Assembly: GCF_022867795.2 (NCBI RefSeq)
Contig: NZ_CP107006.1
Location: 4,092,001-4,156,000, forward strand
Source of the DNA: Chitinophaga horti
GTDB taxonomy: Bacteria; Bacteroidota; Bacteroidia; Chitinophagales; Chitinophagaceae
DNA: 64,000 bases
Reading direction: 5' to 3'
Shown here: positions 27,528-34,520 of the stretch, one piece after another
How positions within the stretch are numbered: position 1 is the first letter of the stretch
How the letters are laid out: each line of letters begins with the position of its first letter
Notes under the pieces: model-generated
Databases searched by the model: none
Told to the model about the DNA's origin: nothing
Seen by the model: the letters and a program-made list of their open reading frames with translations, nothing else
Made by a program: the position numbers and the translations under genes

Positions 27528-27604
27528 TATATCTGATGTTACCCACGGCCCCGAACATCGACTTCACCGGTAACTCCTTCCGTAGCGGGCGAACTATTAA
27601 AACG

Positions 27605-28654
27605 CTAACCAACCCCGTCACCGACGGCATTTACCCGCTGTTTTGCCATAGCTATTGCCATATGTAACTTCTGCTTCAATAATTCCTTTGATGGTAATTC
27701 AAGAAGATATTGAGCGACATGTATACCGACAGCATCAAGTTCCAACAGCTCCACTAATTCATCATTTTTGTCGGCACAAAGAATTAGCCCGATCGGAGAA
27801 AGTTCATGAGATTGTTGTTCATATTTCGCCAGCCACCGAAGGTATAATTCCATCTGGCTCTTATGACTATGTTCAAACTTCCCCATTTTAAGATCTATAG
27901 CGACCAAACGCCTTAGTTTGCGGTGATAAAAGAGAAGATCGATATAGTAATCTGTATCGTCGATAGCGATTCTTTTCTGCCTTGCCAGAAATGCGAAATC
28001 ATTACCTAACTCCAGAATAAATAACTGCAGCTGATATATAATGGCTTGCTCAAGATCGCTCTCATTATATGTATCCCGCAATCCAAGAAAGTCTAGTATA
28101 TATGGATCTTTGAAAGTCAGATCGGCTGTCATTTCCTTTGTGCTCTGCAATAACTCCAGGTCATTCTTAATTACAAGTTCAGGCTTTTTACTGATGGCAG
28201 TACGCTCATACAACATAGAGTTAATTCGCTCCTGTAGCTGTCGGCTGCTCCATCCCTCATTTGAGGACATGGTAAGATAAAATTCTCTCTGAACGTTATT
28301 TTTCAGGTAGGAAATTGTTTTTATGTGGGTCCAGCTTAATTGTCTCCGCACTGCGGAGACAATTTGCGCTTCGGTAAAAGTCTCTGCACAGCGGAGACAA
28401 TGTCTTAATGTTTTTTCATCCCAACCTTTACCAAACGCTTTCTGCAACGATATGGATAATTTCTTCACTATTTCCTTTCCATACCCGGCTCTTTGGTTCC
28501 CTAGTACGCAGGTGTTTAACTTACAGCCGATATTCCAATACAGTAACACGAGCTCTGTGTTAACTGTAATCAACACCTTGCGCCTGCTATCATTAATTAT
28601 CTGAACTATTTCATCAAATAACACTTGCTCTTCTTTTATCAATTCATCCTGCAT
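27605..28654 (-). CDS. PDDEXK nuclease domain protein, YhcG/DUF1016 family
   Basis: 349 residues. The N-terminal DUF1016-N helical domain (about 1-160, ELVLLYWNIG and GWSSRQLQERI) and the C-terminal nuclease domain (about 190-340) are complete. The core reads YYIDLLFYHRKLRRLVAIDLKMGKF, giving Asp...Asp-x-Lys where most relatives have Glu-x-Lys. The family is PD-(D/E)xK nuclease-like, is often found in accessory regions and near restriction systems, and its role is unresolved. The gene is visibly more AT-rich than its neighbours and lies next to a tRNA gene, which suggests transfer. It contains two palindromic sequences inside the coding frame. Confidence 0.92.
   Translation of the reverse strand: MQDELIKEEQVLFDEIVQIINDSRRKVLITVNTELVLLYWNIGCKLNTCVLGNQRAGYGKEIVKKLSISLQKAFGKGWDEKTLRHCLRCAETFTEAQIVSAVRRQLSWTHIKTISYLKNNVQREFYLTMSSNEGWSSRQLQERINSMLYERTAISKKPELVIKNDLELLQSTKEMTADLTFKDPYILDFLGLRDTYNESDLEQAIIYQLQLFILELGNDFAFLARQKRIAIDDTDYYIDLLFYHRKLRRLVAIDLKMGKFEHSHKSQMELYLRWLAKYEQQSHELSPIGLILCADKNDELVELLELDAVGIHVAQYLLELPSKELLKQKLHMAIAMAKQRVNAVGDGVG
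28338..28364. repeat. Perfect intragenic palindrome in the YhcG gene
   Basis: AATTGTCTCCGC, a 3-nt ACT spacer, and GCGGAGACAATT form a 12-bp inverted repeat inside the coding frame (protein IVSAVRRQLSW). A second, imperfect version GTCTCTGC-ACA-GCGGAGAC lies 38 bp away at 28380-28398. Confidence 0.8.
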
Positions 28655-28765
28655 TTTCAGCGAATTGTATGGTGTATGTAGGGCATCCTGAACGGATACT
28701 GTCGAGATGGTTGCGAGAAGGTGTCAGCCTATGCCCGGGTTAGCGCAACACGATTAGCAGACGCG

Positions 28766-28975
28766 CTAAAAATTATTCAGCATATTAAACACATCCTGCT
28801 CCACAAATCCTGTGAACGCACAAAATTCCGCGATCGAAACAAACTGTCGTTTCTGCTTCCCCGTTCTCTCGCGGATCTTTGCCAGCAAACGTTGAGCGGT
28901 GCGGAGGTGAATACCGGCAATTGCAGCTGCCTCGCTGGCCGCAATTGCAATTCTTTTACATCGTTTCTCTTTCAT
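28766..28975 (-). CDS. Small helix-turn-helix-like protein
   Basis: 69 residues, lysine/arginine-rich, with ASEAAAIAGIHLRTAQRLLAK looking like a helix-turn-helix and a C-terminal FVSIAEFCAFTGF segment. It resembles small DNA-binding or excisionase-like proteins found in Bacteroidota accessory regions, but I do not recognise a named family. It is 111 bp upstream of the YhcG gene on the same strand and could regulate it or a lost mobile element. The 28976-29105 stretch upstream is AT-rich and should hold its promoter. Confidence 0.6.
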   Translation of the reverse strand: MKEKRCKRIAIAASEAAAIAGIHLRTAQRLLAKIRERTGKQKRQFVSIAEFCAFTGFVEQDVFNMLNNF

Positions 28976-29105
28976 TAAATATGGTTATTTTAGGGTAATT
29001 ATTTACTGCAAACAAAAACAATTAGTTATTAACTCGATACAAGCAAGTCTCGTACAAGACAATTTAACTAACTGTAAATAAAGTACTTATTAGAAAACAT
29101 TTTTC

Positions 29106-29288
29106 TCAGTTTGACGCTCGTTTTACCTCTCCCCTCTTCATCACCAACATGTTGATCATTGATAACAGTTTATCTTTTAAAGACTCCAGTGCAGTAGGCT
29201 TAAGGTTATAGTACGCCGTATTCAAACTATCGGCGCTCATTTCCTCCTGGCCTATCGTCGCAAAAACGCGGAAGCCGTTTCTATATCC
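29106..29288 (-). other. -1 frame extension of the 29252-30280 gene
   Basis: Starting from the G at 29288 the -1 frame runs 60 codons to a TGA at 29106-29108. It reads VFATIGQEEMSADSLNTAYY and ends in a lysine-rich helix, consistent with the usual C-terminus of this protein type. It is reached by slipping back one base on A AAA AAG (29294-29288). Confidence 0.65.
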
Positions 29289-30280
29289 TTTTTTTTATTA
29301 TTGCTTTTGATAAAACCAGTATCTACCGCCATTCGTAGAAAACAAGCCAGTTCGAGCCCGGTCAGCCCCAGTCTCAGTCTTCCCTGGTCGGTCGGATCCG
29401 CGGCGGATGCGAGGTATAACGTCGCATGCTCATATTCGAAGGACTGTATCTGCAACCATTGCAGTAACTGTTTCCTCAGCGGCGGAGCATCATCGTCCGC
29501 AGCGTTCCTATCTCCATACCGGGCCATTTCGATCCGGTTGGTAATGATGCGTATCATCCTTCCACGTGCAAGGTCATCTCTTTGCTGCCCCAGCTTTCGG
29601 GCAATGCGGTCGCACAGGTACGTTACAAATGCCGGCGTATTCATATTGTGCAATGCCATCAGATCGTGAACATGCCGGCGCTGTAAACATGAAGAATGAG
29701 CAGCGTTGTCTATGATAGCATCCAGTACCCCTTCCATGTAAATCGCCTTTCTGTGTGAACAGGCTTTTCCAGCAACAGATGCTTTAACCCAGGTTTCGAG
29801 GGTATCCGCCAGGTGTCCCATATCGGCCATCAGCCTGGCCACCTCGCGCCATTTCTCTTGCAGACGCTCCTGGAAGATTAGCTTTTGCACATAAGGCATT
29901 GGCAGGTTATCATCGAAATATGGACTGAAGTCATCCCTCATTTCCGTCAAAAGGTTAACAAGTGAATCCGCTACTGCGTGCAGTACCTGCTCCTTTCGGG
30001 ACGACATATCCATAACAGAGGTTTCGTCGAAATAAGGTGCCAGCCTGTTTGTAAGTTTTATAACACGCCGCTGGTAATATTGCAGCAACAGGGCACCGTG
30101 CTTGTCGTCCGCGCTATTCAGCACCGTGTCGGATAATTCATCGAGAAAAGCGCTGCAAGCCTCGTCAACTGCATCACGTACCAATTGTACCTGGTGACGG
30201 GGCGAACGAAAAGAACGTTTGAGGTGATCGGGTAAAGATTTAATAACGAGGTTTTCTAAAGCAACAAACGCTTGCTTCAT
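29252..30280 (-). CDS. Hypothetical protein with RteC-like C-terminus, frame-split
   Basis: 342 residues in the zero frame. It is largely helical, charged and without signal peptide or membrane segments. The end (GLTGLELACFLRMAVDTGFI) resembles the C-terminal region of RteC-like and related lineage-specific proteins of Bacteroidota mobile regions. The zero frame stops at 29252, immediately after a run of eight A, whereas the -1 frame continues for 60 codons with a sensible C-terminus, so the intact protein probably has about 390 residues. The zero-frame codons at the run are AAA-AAA-AAG, forming a canonical slippery heptamer. No function can be given. Confidence 0.7.
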   Translation of the reverse strand: MKQAFVALENLVIKSLPDHLKRSFRSPRHQVQLVRDAVDEACSAFLDELSDTVLNSADDKHGALLLQYYQRRVIKLTNRLAPYFDETSVMDMSSRKEQVLHAVADSLVNLLTEMRDDFSPYFDDNLPMPYVQKLIFQERLQEKWREVARLMADMGHLADTLETWVKASVAGKACSHRKAIYMEGVLDAIIDNAAHSSCLQRRHVHDLMALHNMNTPAFVTYLCDRIARKLGQQRDDLARGRMIRIITNRIEMARYGDRNAADDDAPPLRKQLLQWLQIQSFEYEHATLYLASAADPTDQGRLRLGLTGLELACFLRMAVDTGFIKSNNKKKDIETASAFLRR

Positions 30281-30368
30281 AAGATGGTTTGGATTTTGGT
30301 TAATAAAAATGGTGATGGGGCGCTAATTGGAGTCGTGAGCGAATGTATGATTTTTTTGAGAAAAAACA

Positions 30369-30392
30369 GGCCGCCCACCTTAAGGGGCGGCC
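30369..30392 (-). terminator. Terminator of the 30402-31157 gene
   Basis: GGCCGCCC (30369-30376) pairs with GGGCGGCC (30385-30392); on the minus strand it is followed by TGTTTTTT. It lies 9 bp past the stop. Confidence 0.88.
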
Positions 30393-30401
30393 CGGTAATC
30401 A

Positions 30402-31157
30402 TCACCCTTTATCCACGTCTACGATGGCCATTGAATTATAGCCGTTTCCCCCCACGGGGTAGTACACTCCGTTATCAAGCGAGACGAATTGCACCCCGAA
30501 TACCAGGAACAACGGTTGATCGCTGTTGGCCGGTAACTGTGCCATCAGTGTCTGTTGTTCGGTTTCGATGACATCCCTTGCCAGCGGCTGGGTTTCATAC
30601 AATGCTGTAGTTGCCTTACCGGTCTCGAAATCGAGCGCTGTTGCGGCAACCTGCAGCACGTAGTGCGTCGCGCCGGGCGGACCGATGATCGCGATGGCTG
30701 GCTTATAAGGCGCGATAGTCACCTTTGCTTCACCGCTCGCCCGGTCGATGACTGCGACGTATGGTGCGAGGATGGCGGTATACAACGGACTGTCTGCATT
30801 AAACTGGAAACTGTTCAGCATTTCCAGATCGCCATTCAATACACTTCGCTGGCCGCGCAGGTTTTGCATATCGGACTTCAGCACACGGCGCATCAGGGAC
30901 ATGAGCCTGTTGGAACAACGGGGATCTTTGGTGTTAGCAATGGCGCTATTCAACGCCTCCCTCAACACACGACCTGCATTTGCAGCGGTAGTAAAGTCCG
31001 ACGCATTCTGGAGCACCGGAACGAACTTAGGATCATTCCGCATTCTCTCCCCATCAATGGGTGATTTTCTCCTGATCTTGAACCCATCTTTTACGCGATG
31101 AACTGTTTGGCCACCAAGTGACATTTCAATTTTCGTTTCTTTCATGTAATTTTTCAT
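30402..31157 (-). CDS. Hypothetical protein of unknown family
   Basis: 251 residues without signal peptide. An N-terminal basic, helical half (about 1-110, RMRNDPKFVPVLQNASDF and several arginine pairs) is followed by a hydrophobic beta-rich half (about 125-250, YTAILAPYVAVIDRASGEAK and LFLVFGVQFVSLDNG). It does not match any family I recognise. It has its own promoter (-7 at 31246-31253) and terminator, so it appears to be a functional single gene. Helically phased GTCGC repeats lie just upstream of that promoter and may bind its regulator. Confidence 0.7.
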   Translation of the reverse strand: MKNYMKETKIEMSLGGQTVHRVKDGFKIRRKSPIDGERMRNDPKFVPVLQNASDFTTAANAGRVLREALNSAIANTKDPRCSNRLMSLMRRVLKSDMQNLRGQRSVLNGDLEMLNSFQFNADSPLYTAILAPYVAVIDRASGEAKVTIAPYKPAIAIIGPPGATHYVLQVAATALDFETGKATTALYETQPLARDVIETEQQTLMAQLPANSDQPLFLVFGVQFVSLDNGVYYPVGGNGYNSMAIVDVDKG

Positions 31158-31245
31158 AATTAATGTTTTTAAAATAACTGATTACGGGATTTCATTGCGT
31201 AGGTTAAACCCCATTTACCTTCATCGATTTCCGGATTCGATAGTG

Positions 31246-31253
31246 CAAATATA
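31246..31253 (-). promoter_or_regulatory. -7 element for the 30402-31157 gene
   Basis: The minus strand reads TATATTTG, a perfect TAnnTTTG, about 90 bp upstream of the ATG at 31157. TTTG at 31269-31272 is a possible -33 element at a short 15-bp spacing. Confidence 0.6.
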
Positions 31254-31283
31254 GAGCGCCAAAACATCCAAAAATCAGCCACT

Positions 31284-31346
31284 GTCGCGGATTGGCGCGT
31301 TCTGTCGCGAGATGTCGCAACTACCGCTAAATGTCGTAATTGTCGC
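31284..31346. repeat. Seven GTCGC-like motifs at helical spacing
   Basis: GTCGC or a one/two-base variant begins at 31284, 31294 (GGCGC), 31304, 31314, 31323 (ACCGC), 31333 (GTCGT) and 31342, that is every 9-10 bp. The array ends just upstream of the promoter of the 30402-31157 gene, placing all motifs on one face of the helix. Confidence 0.75.
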
Positions 31347-31360
31347 TAAAAAATGGGGGT

Positions 31361-31415
31361 GAGAGTTATGTGAAAGTTATCCGAGAGTTATCTGAGAGTT
31401 ATCTGAGAGTTATGT
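31361..31415. repeat. Five tandem 11-bp units, GAGAGTTATCT
   Basis: Units start at 31361, 31372, 31383, 31394 and 31405 with at most three changes each. The repeat lies about 300 bp upstream of the histidine kinase gene. AGTTA recurs every 11 bp (22 bp for alternate units), close to the spacing of LytTR-type direct repeats. Confidence 0.85.
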
Positions 31416-31710
31416 CCACCCCACCCCCCAACTTGTCCACTTCACGATAAAATACCTCGTCCCCCACCCGCCTCTCCAAGACCTTCGCCTTACAATCATT
31501 CACATGAAAAAGATCGTCGATTTACTTCTTCCCTCCATCAATGTGTTAACCCGAAACAGCGATCCACTTGGCGCTGTGAAACAAACTAATGCCGGCGTTT
31601 TTAGTGTCAGCTATGCAGCCCGGAGTCTGGGGAACAAAAAATACGACAGCATGCGGTGACTGAAGCCGGCAACCTGCAATCCATAAAATTATGCTTACTT
31701 TAACACCTCC
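31416..31710. other. Leader region of the two-component operon
   Basis: Starts with a C-rich run (ccaccccacccccc) and includes the possible small ORF at 31504. No TAnnTTTG promoter was found for the histidine kinase gene. Confidence 0.4.
31504..31659 (+). CDS. Possible small ORF or gene fragment, 51 codons
   Basis: An ATG at 31504 opens 51 codons beginning MKKIVDLLLPSINVLTR and ending before a TGA at 31657. It is upstream of the histidine kinase gene on the same strand. There is no recognisable domain and no strong ribosome-binding site; it may be a remnant. Confidence 0.3.
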   Translation: MKKIVDLLLPSINVLTRNSDPLGAVKQTNAGVFSVSYAARSLGNKKYDSMR

Positions 31711-32721
31711 ATGAAGAGAAGTACTATCAAAATATCTCCGGCTATCATCTGGTCGAGTTCCATTTTACTCGGCCTCCTGTCATCGGTGCCACAACTGGCG
31801 GCGCGACACTTTAACCTGGCGGAAGCGGCGGTGAATGCGGGCATTACGGCGGCATTCGCGCTGTTGATGTGGTATTTCAACATATTCGTCCTGCTCCGGC
31901 GGCCGCGTAAGCAGCAGCTTTCGTATACCGCACTATTCAGCAGCCTCGCGTTCGGACTGGTGATCATGCTCGGACTGGCTTACATCCAGCAGCTGATTCT
32001 TTCCCATATCGAATTTGGTCCAACGATGCTGATGGTGGAGGTGCGAGGCATTCTGATCAACCTGGTGTTTTATATGTTTTTACACCTGCTGCAGCAAAAC
32101 CACGAAAACCAGCAGGTGAGCATGGAGCTGGACCAGGTCAAAAACGACAACCTGAGCGCGCAATACGAATTACTGAAACAGCAGGTAAATCCACACTTCC
32201 TTTTTAACAGCCTCAATACGTTAAAAGCGATGGTGGAAACGGGCGACCAGGAAACGATCCGGTTCATCATCAAACTATCTGACTTTTACCGCTACACGCT
32301 CGAAAGCCGCAAGCACGACCTGATACATGTGCGCGAGGAAATGGACATTCTTAATGCTTACCTGTTCCTGCAAAAGGCAAGGTTCGATGAGGGTTTTGTT
32401 TTTAAGAGCAGTCTGACCGAGCGCTCTATGAAGACGCTCATTCCGCCTTTCACGCTGCAACTGCTGGTCGAAAATTGCCTGAAGCACAACATCGTGTCGC
32501 AGGAAAAGCCGCTACATATCCATCTTTACGAAGAAGAAGATTACCTGGTACTACAAAACCCGGTGCAGCCCAAAAGGCAGCAGGACAACTCACTGGGCGT
32601 GGGCCTCGAAAACATCCGGCTTCGTTACGGCCACCTCATGAACAAAGAGGTGGAGGTGCTGAACGACCGGCAAACATTCACGATTAAACTGCCTTTCATT
32701 CATGAATATCATCATCGTTGA
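31711..32721 (+). CDS. LytS/YehU-type sensor histidine kinase
   Basis: 336 residues. About four membrane helices (roughly 10-27, 37-62, 72-95, 110-128) are followed by the LytS-type kinase core: QQVNPHFLFNSLNTLKAM with the phosphoacceptor His162, and an HATPase region with LQLLVENCLKHNIVS and GVGLENIRLRY. There is no periplasmic sensor domain, so the signal may be sensed in or near the membrane. Its stop overlaps the start of the response-regulator gene by 20 bp, giving translational coupling. The pair probably controls the three transcription units downstream. Confidence 0.95.
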   Translation: MKRSTIKISPAIIWSSSILLGLLSSVPQLAARHFNLAEAAVNAGITAAFALLMWYFNIFVLLRRPRKQQLSYTALFSSLAFGLVIMLGLAYIQQLILSHIEFGPTMLMVEVRGILINLVFYMFLHLLQQNHENQQVSMELDQVKNDNLSAQYELLKQQVNPHFLFNSLNTLKAMVETGDQETIRFIIKLSDFYRYTLESRKHDLIHVREEMDILNAYLFLQKARFDEGFVFKSSLTERSMKTLIPPFTLQLLVENCLKHNIVSQEKPLHIHLYEEEDYLVLQNPVQPKRQQDNSLGVGLENIRLRYGHLMNKEVEVLNDRQTFTIKLPFIHEYHHR

Positions 32722-33463
32722 AGACGAAATAAAAACCGCTAAATCACTCGAACGCATTATACTGGAACTGAAGCCGGACGTTACCATAACGGACCGGCTT
32801 CAAAGCATCGAAAGTACCGTTAAACGTTTATCAACTGGCCCCTCGCCGGATTTGATATTTATGGATATTCAACTGGCAGATGGCCTCTGTTTCGAAATAT
32901 TCAAATCAGTAAAGGTGACAAGCCCTGTTGTTTTTTGTACGGCCTTCGATGAATACTCACTGGAGGCGTTTAAAAACAATGGCGTTGATTATGTATTGAA
33001 ACCGTTTACTAAAGAAGACATTGCGGATGCGCTTCAGAAGGTAGACGAGCTGAAAAACTTCTTCCAGAAACCCGCCATGCCCGACCTCACCGAGCTACTG
33101 AGCAAACTTGTGCAACCGGCAGGCAAAACGAGCTTCCTCGTATTTCAGCAACAGAAGTACCGCACGGTGAACGTACAGGACATTGCGCTGTTCTACATCC
33201 GCCATGATGCCACCTGGATTTTATGTTTCGATAAACAGCAATACCCCATCAGTCAATCGCTCGACCAGATCACGCAGTCGGTGTCGGGCAGGGACTTCTT
33301 TCGTTTGAACAGGCAGTCGCTGGTGGCGTTTAAAGCGATCAAGGAAGTGGAGCCGTATTTTCTGCGGAAGTTATACGTGAAGCTGGTAATTGAAACGCCT
33401 GAGAAGTTACTCGTCAACAAAGAAAAATCGCAGCAATTTCTGTCGTGGATGGAAGATCGCTGA
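32702..33463 (+). CDS. LytTR family response regulator
   Basis: 253 residues. Receiver domain about 1-120 with phospho-acceptor Asp55 (LIFMDIQLADG), conserved VVFCTAFDEYSLEAF and lysine in YVLKPF. A LytTR DNA-binding domain occupies about 145-250 (YRTVNVQDIALFYIRHDATW, then FFRLNRQSLVAFKAIKEV). LytTR proteins bind pairs of ~9-bp direct repeats about one box per two helical turns. Exactly such pairs (21-bp period) occur upstream of the DoxX, P460 and DUF1223 genes in the next 2.2 kb, so those are likely targets. Confidence 0.95.
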   Translation: MNIIIVEDEIKTAKSLERIILELKPDVTITDRLQSIESTVKRLSTGPSPDLIFMDIQLADGLCFEIFKSVKVTSPVVFCTAFDEYSLEAFKNNGVDYVLKPFTKEDIADALQKVDELKNFFQKPAMPDLTELLSKLVQPAGKTSFLVFQQQKYRTVNVQDIALFYIRHDATWILCFDKQQYPISQSLDQITQSVSGRDFFRLNRQSLVAFKAIKEVEPYFLRKLYVKLVIETPEKLLVNKEKSQQFLSWMEDR

Positions 33464-33485
33464 GTCACTGTATCTCATCAATAGG

Positions 33486-33591
33486 GGCTGACCAAAAAGT
33501 ACTGGTCAGCCCTAATTTATTCGGGTACCTGATGGAGACGTGTCATCGTGTAAGCGATTCACAAAGCCTTCATTTTACTTTTTGGTCAGCC
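33486..33591. repeat. 106-bp element with 16-bp perfect terminal inverted repeats
   Basis: GGCTGACCAAAAAGTA (33486-33501) and its exact complement TACTTTTTGGTCAGCC (33576-33591) flank 74 bp. A third partial copy (GGTCAGCCC, 33504-33512) makes a 9-bp hairpin with 33485-33493, which may terminate the response-regulator transcript. The overall shape is that of a small MITE-like element; no target duplication was seen. Confidence 0.65.
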
Positions 33592-33615
33592 ACTTCTTTT
33601 TTTAGGGGGATACTC

Positions 33616-34005
33616 TTAGATAACCGGCACCGGCATTGCGCCGTAAATCCGGCGAAACATTACATAAGTAACACTTACCATGACGAACGCAATAATGGCA
33701 TCTGTGGTGGCTGCGAAGCCCAGTACCGCGAGTTTGGAGAAGAAGGCGAACAGGATATCGAAGAAAATACCTGCAAATACCCATTCTTTCAACCGAAGCA
33801 GTTTGCCAGGCAACAATAATACGATCACGCCACTCACTTTAGCAACGCCCAGGATGTAAATAAAATGCGCCGGATAGCCGAGTTGCTGCGTGATGTCCCA
33901 TACGATCGGGTTGCCTGTCAGTTCAAAAAAGCCGCTGGTGCCGAACCATAAAGAAGTAAGAATAACGCCGGTCCAATAAATGATGTTTGTTGTTTTGCCT
34001 GACAT
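33616..34005 (-). CDS. DoxX-like membrane protein
   Basis: 129 residues with four hydrophobic helices (about 8-28, 45-65, 72-92, 97-117) and the DoxX-family pattern of short loops with FGTSGFFELTGNP and YILGVAKVSGVIVLL. DoxX proteins are small inner-membrane proteins linked to redox or thiol stress in several bacteria, but the biochemical role is poorly known. Its promoter carries two LytTR-like boxes at 34085-34113. It is on the minus strand, convergent with the two-component genes. Confidence 0.88.
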   Translation of the reverse strand: MSGKTTNIIYWTGVILTSLWFGTSGFFELTGNPIVWDITQQLGYPAHFIYILGVAKVSGVIVLLLPGKLLRLKEWVFAGIFFDILFAFFSKLAVLGFAATTDAIIAFVMVSVTYVMFRRIYGAMPVPVI

Positions 34006-34036
34006 ATGAGATAGTTTTTAGTGTGATTTGATAAGA

Positions 34037-34113
34037 CAAAGTTGCACCGAAAGCGGGCTACAGTCCAGGTATAAGCGCCGGAAGCGGACAATTCACAGCC
34101 CGGAACGGACAAT
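34037..34113 (-). promoter_or_regulatory. Two-box operator and -7 element of the DoxX gene
   Basis: In coding orientation: ATTGTCCG (34113-34106), 13 bp, ATTGTCCG (34092-34085), exactly 40 bp, then CAACTTTG (34044-34037), one base off TAnnTTTG. Box period is 21 bp. The same layout occurs at 35448-35524 and 35542-35618. Confidence 0.8.
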
Positions 34114-34515
34114 CTACGGCATCATGGAAGGCTGCATCGACAGGATGTATTTTACCCGCTCATCGCGTGCCTGCGGGGTGCCCTGTTCTACCTGGTAATC
34201 AATAGCTGTTGTGCCGACCTCGAGGCGCTCCACCCGCAGCAACTCACCATTGATCGTACTGCCATAAAAAAGAGGGTTGTCGTGGTACTTCCAGGTAACG
34301 AGCGTGTAGTTTGCGCCGGGCAGGGTGTCGCCTTTTAAGGCAGCGTTAAACGCAGATGGATTGCCGTAGAGGACAGACATCGTTTCCTGCCGCTTATTCA
34401 CGCGGGAAGTAATCATTTGTTCATCGCCCGGATCAAAAACAATCCGTGTATGCGTGTCTGTCTCTTTACAAGCCGTGAGTGCGAGCAGACCGGCCAGCAG
34501 GTATTGCATCTTCAT
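34114..34515 (-). CDS. Small hypothetical lipoprotein
   Basis: 133 residues with a lipoprotein signal peptide and lipobox LTAC near residue 16. The rest has no domain I recognise; it is polar, with YTLVTWKYHDNPLFYG suggesting a small beta domain. It starts 5 bp after the stop of the P460/haem-binding gene and is almost certainly translated from the same mRNA, so it may act with that protein in the periplasm or outer membrane. Confidence 0.78.
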   Translation of the reverse strand: MKMQYLLAGLLALTACKETDTHTRIVFDPGDEQMITSRVNKRQETMSVLYGNPSAFNAALKGDTLPGANYTLVTWKYHDNPLFYGSTINGELLRVERLEVGTTAIDYQVEQGTPQARDERVKYILSMQPSMMP

Positions 34516-34520
34516 AAAAG

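Larger units (their letters stand above)
27295..27604. other. Intergenic stretch between tRNA-Asp and the YhcG gene
   Basis: Apart from the thioredoxin-like remnant and one inverted repeat, nothing recognisable is seen. No second copy of the tRNA 3' end was found here or further right, so there is no visible att site. Confidence 0.5.

Noticed and set aside
27257-27604. tRNA-Asp 3' end as a phage or island attachment site
   Set aside because: No second copy of the tRNA 3' end and no integrase gene were found in the window.
31361-31415. CRISPR array
   Set aside because: Units are 11 bp and directly adjacent, with no spacers and no cas genes.
33486-33591. Insertion sequence
   Set aside because: Only inverted repeats over 106 bp; no transposase frame and no target duplication, so at most a MITE-like remnant.
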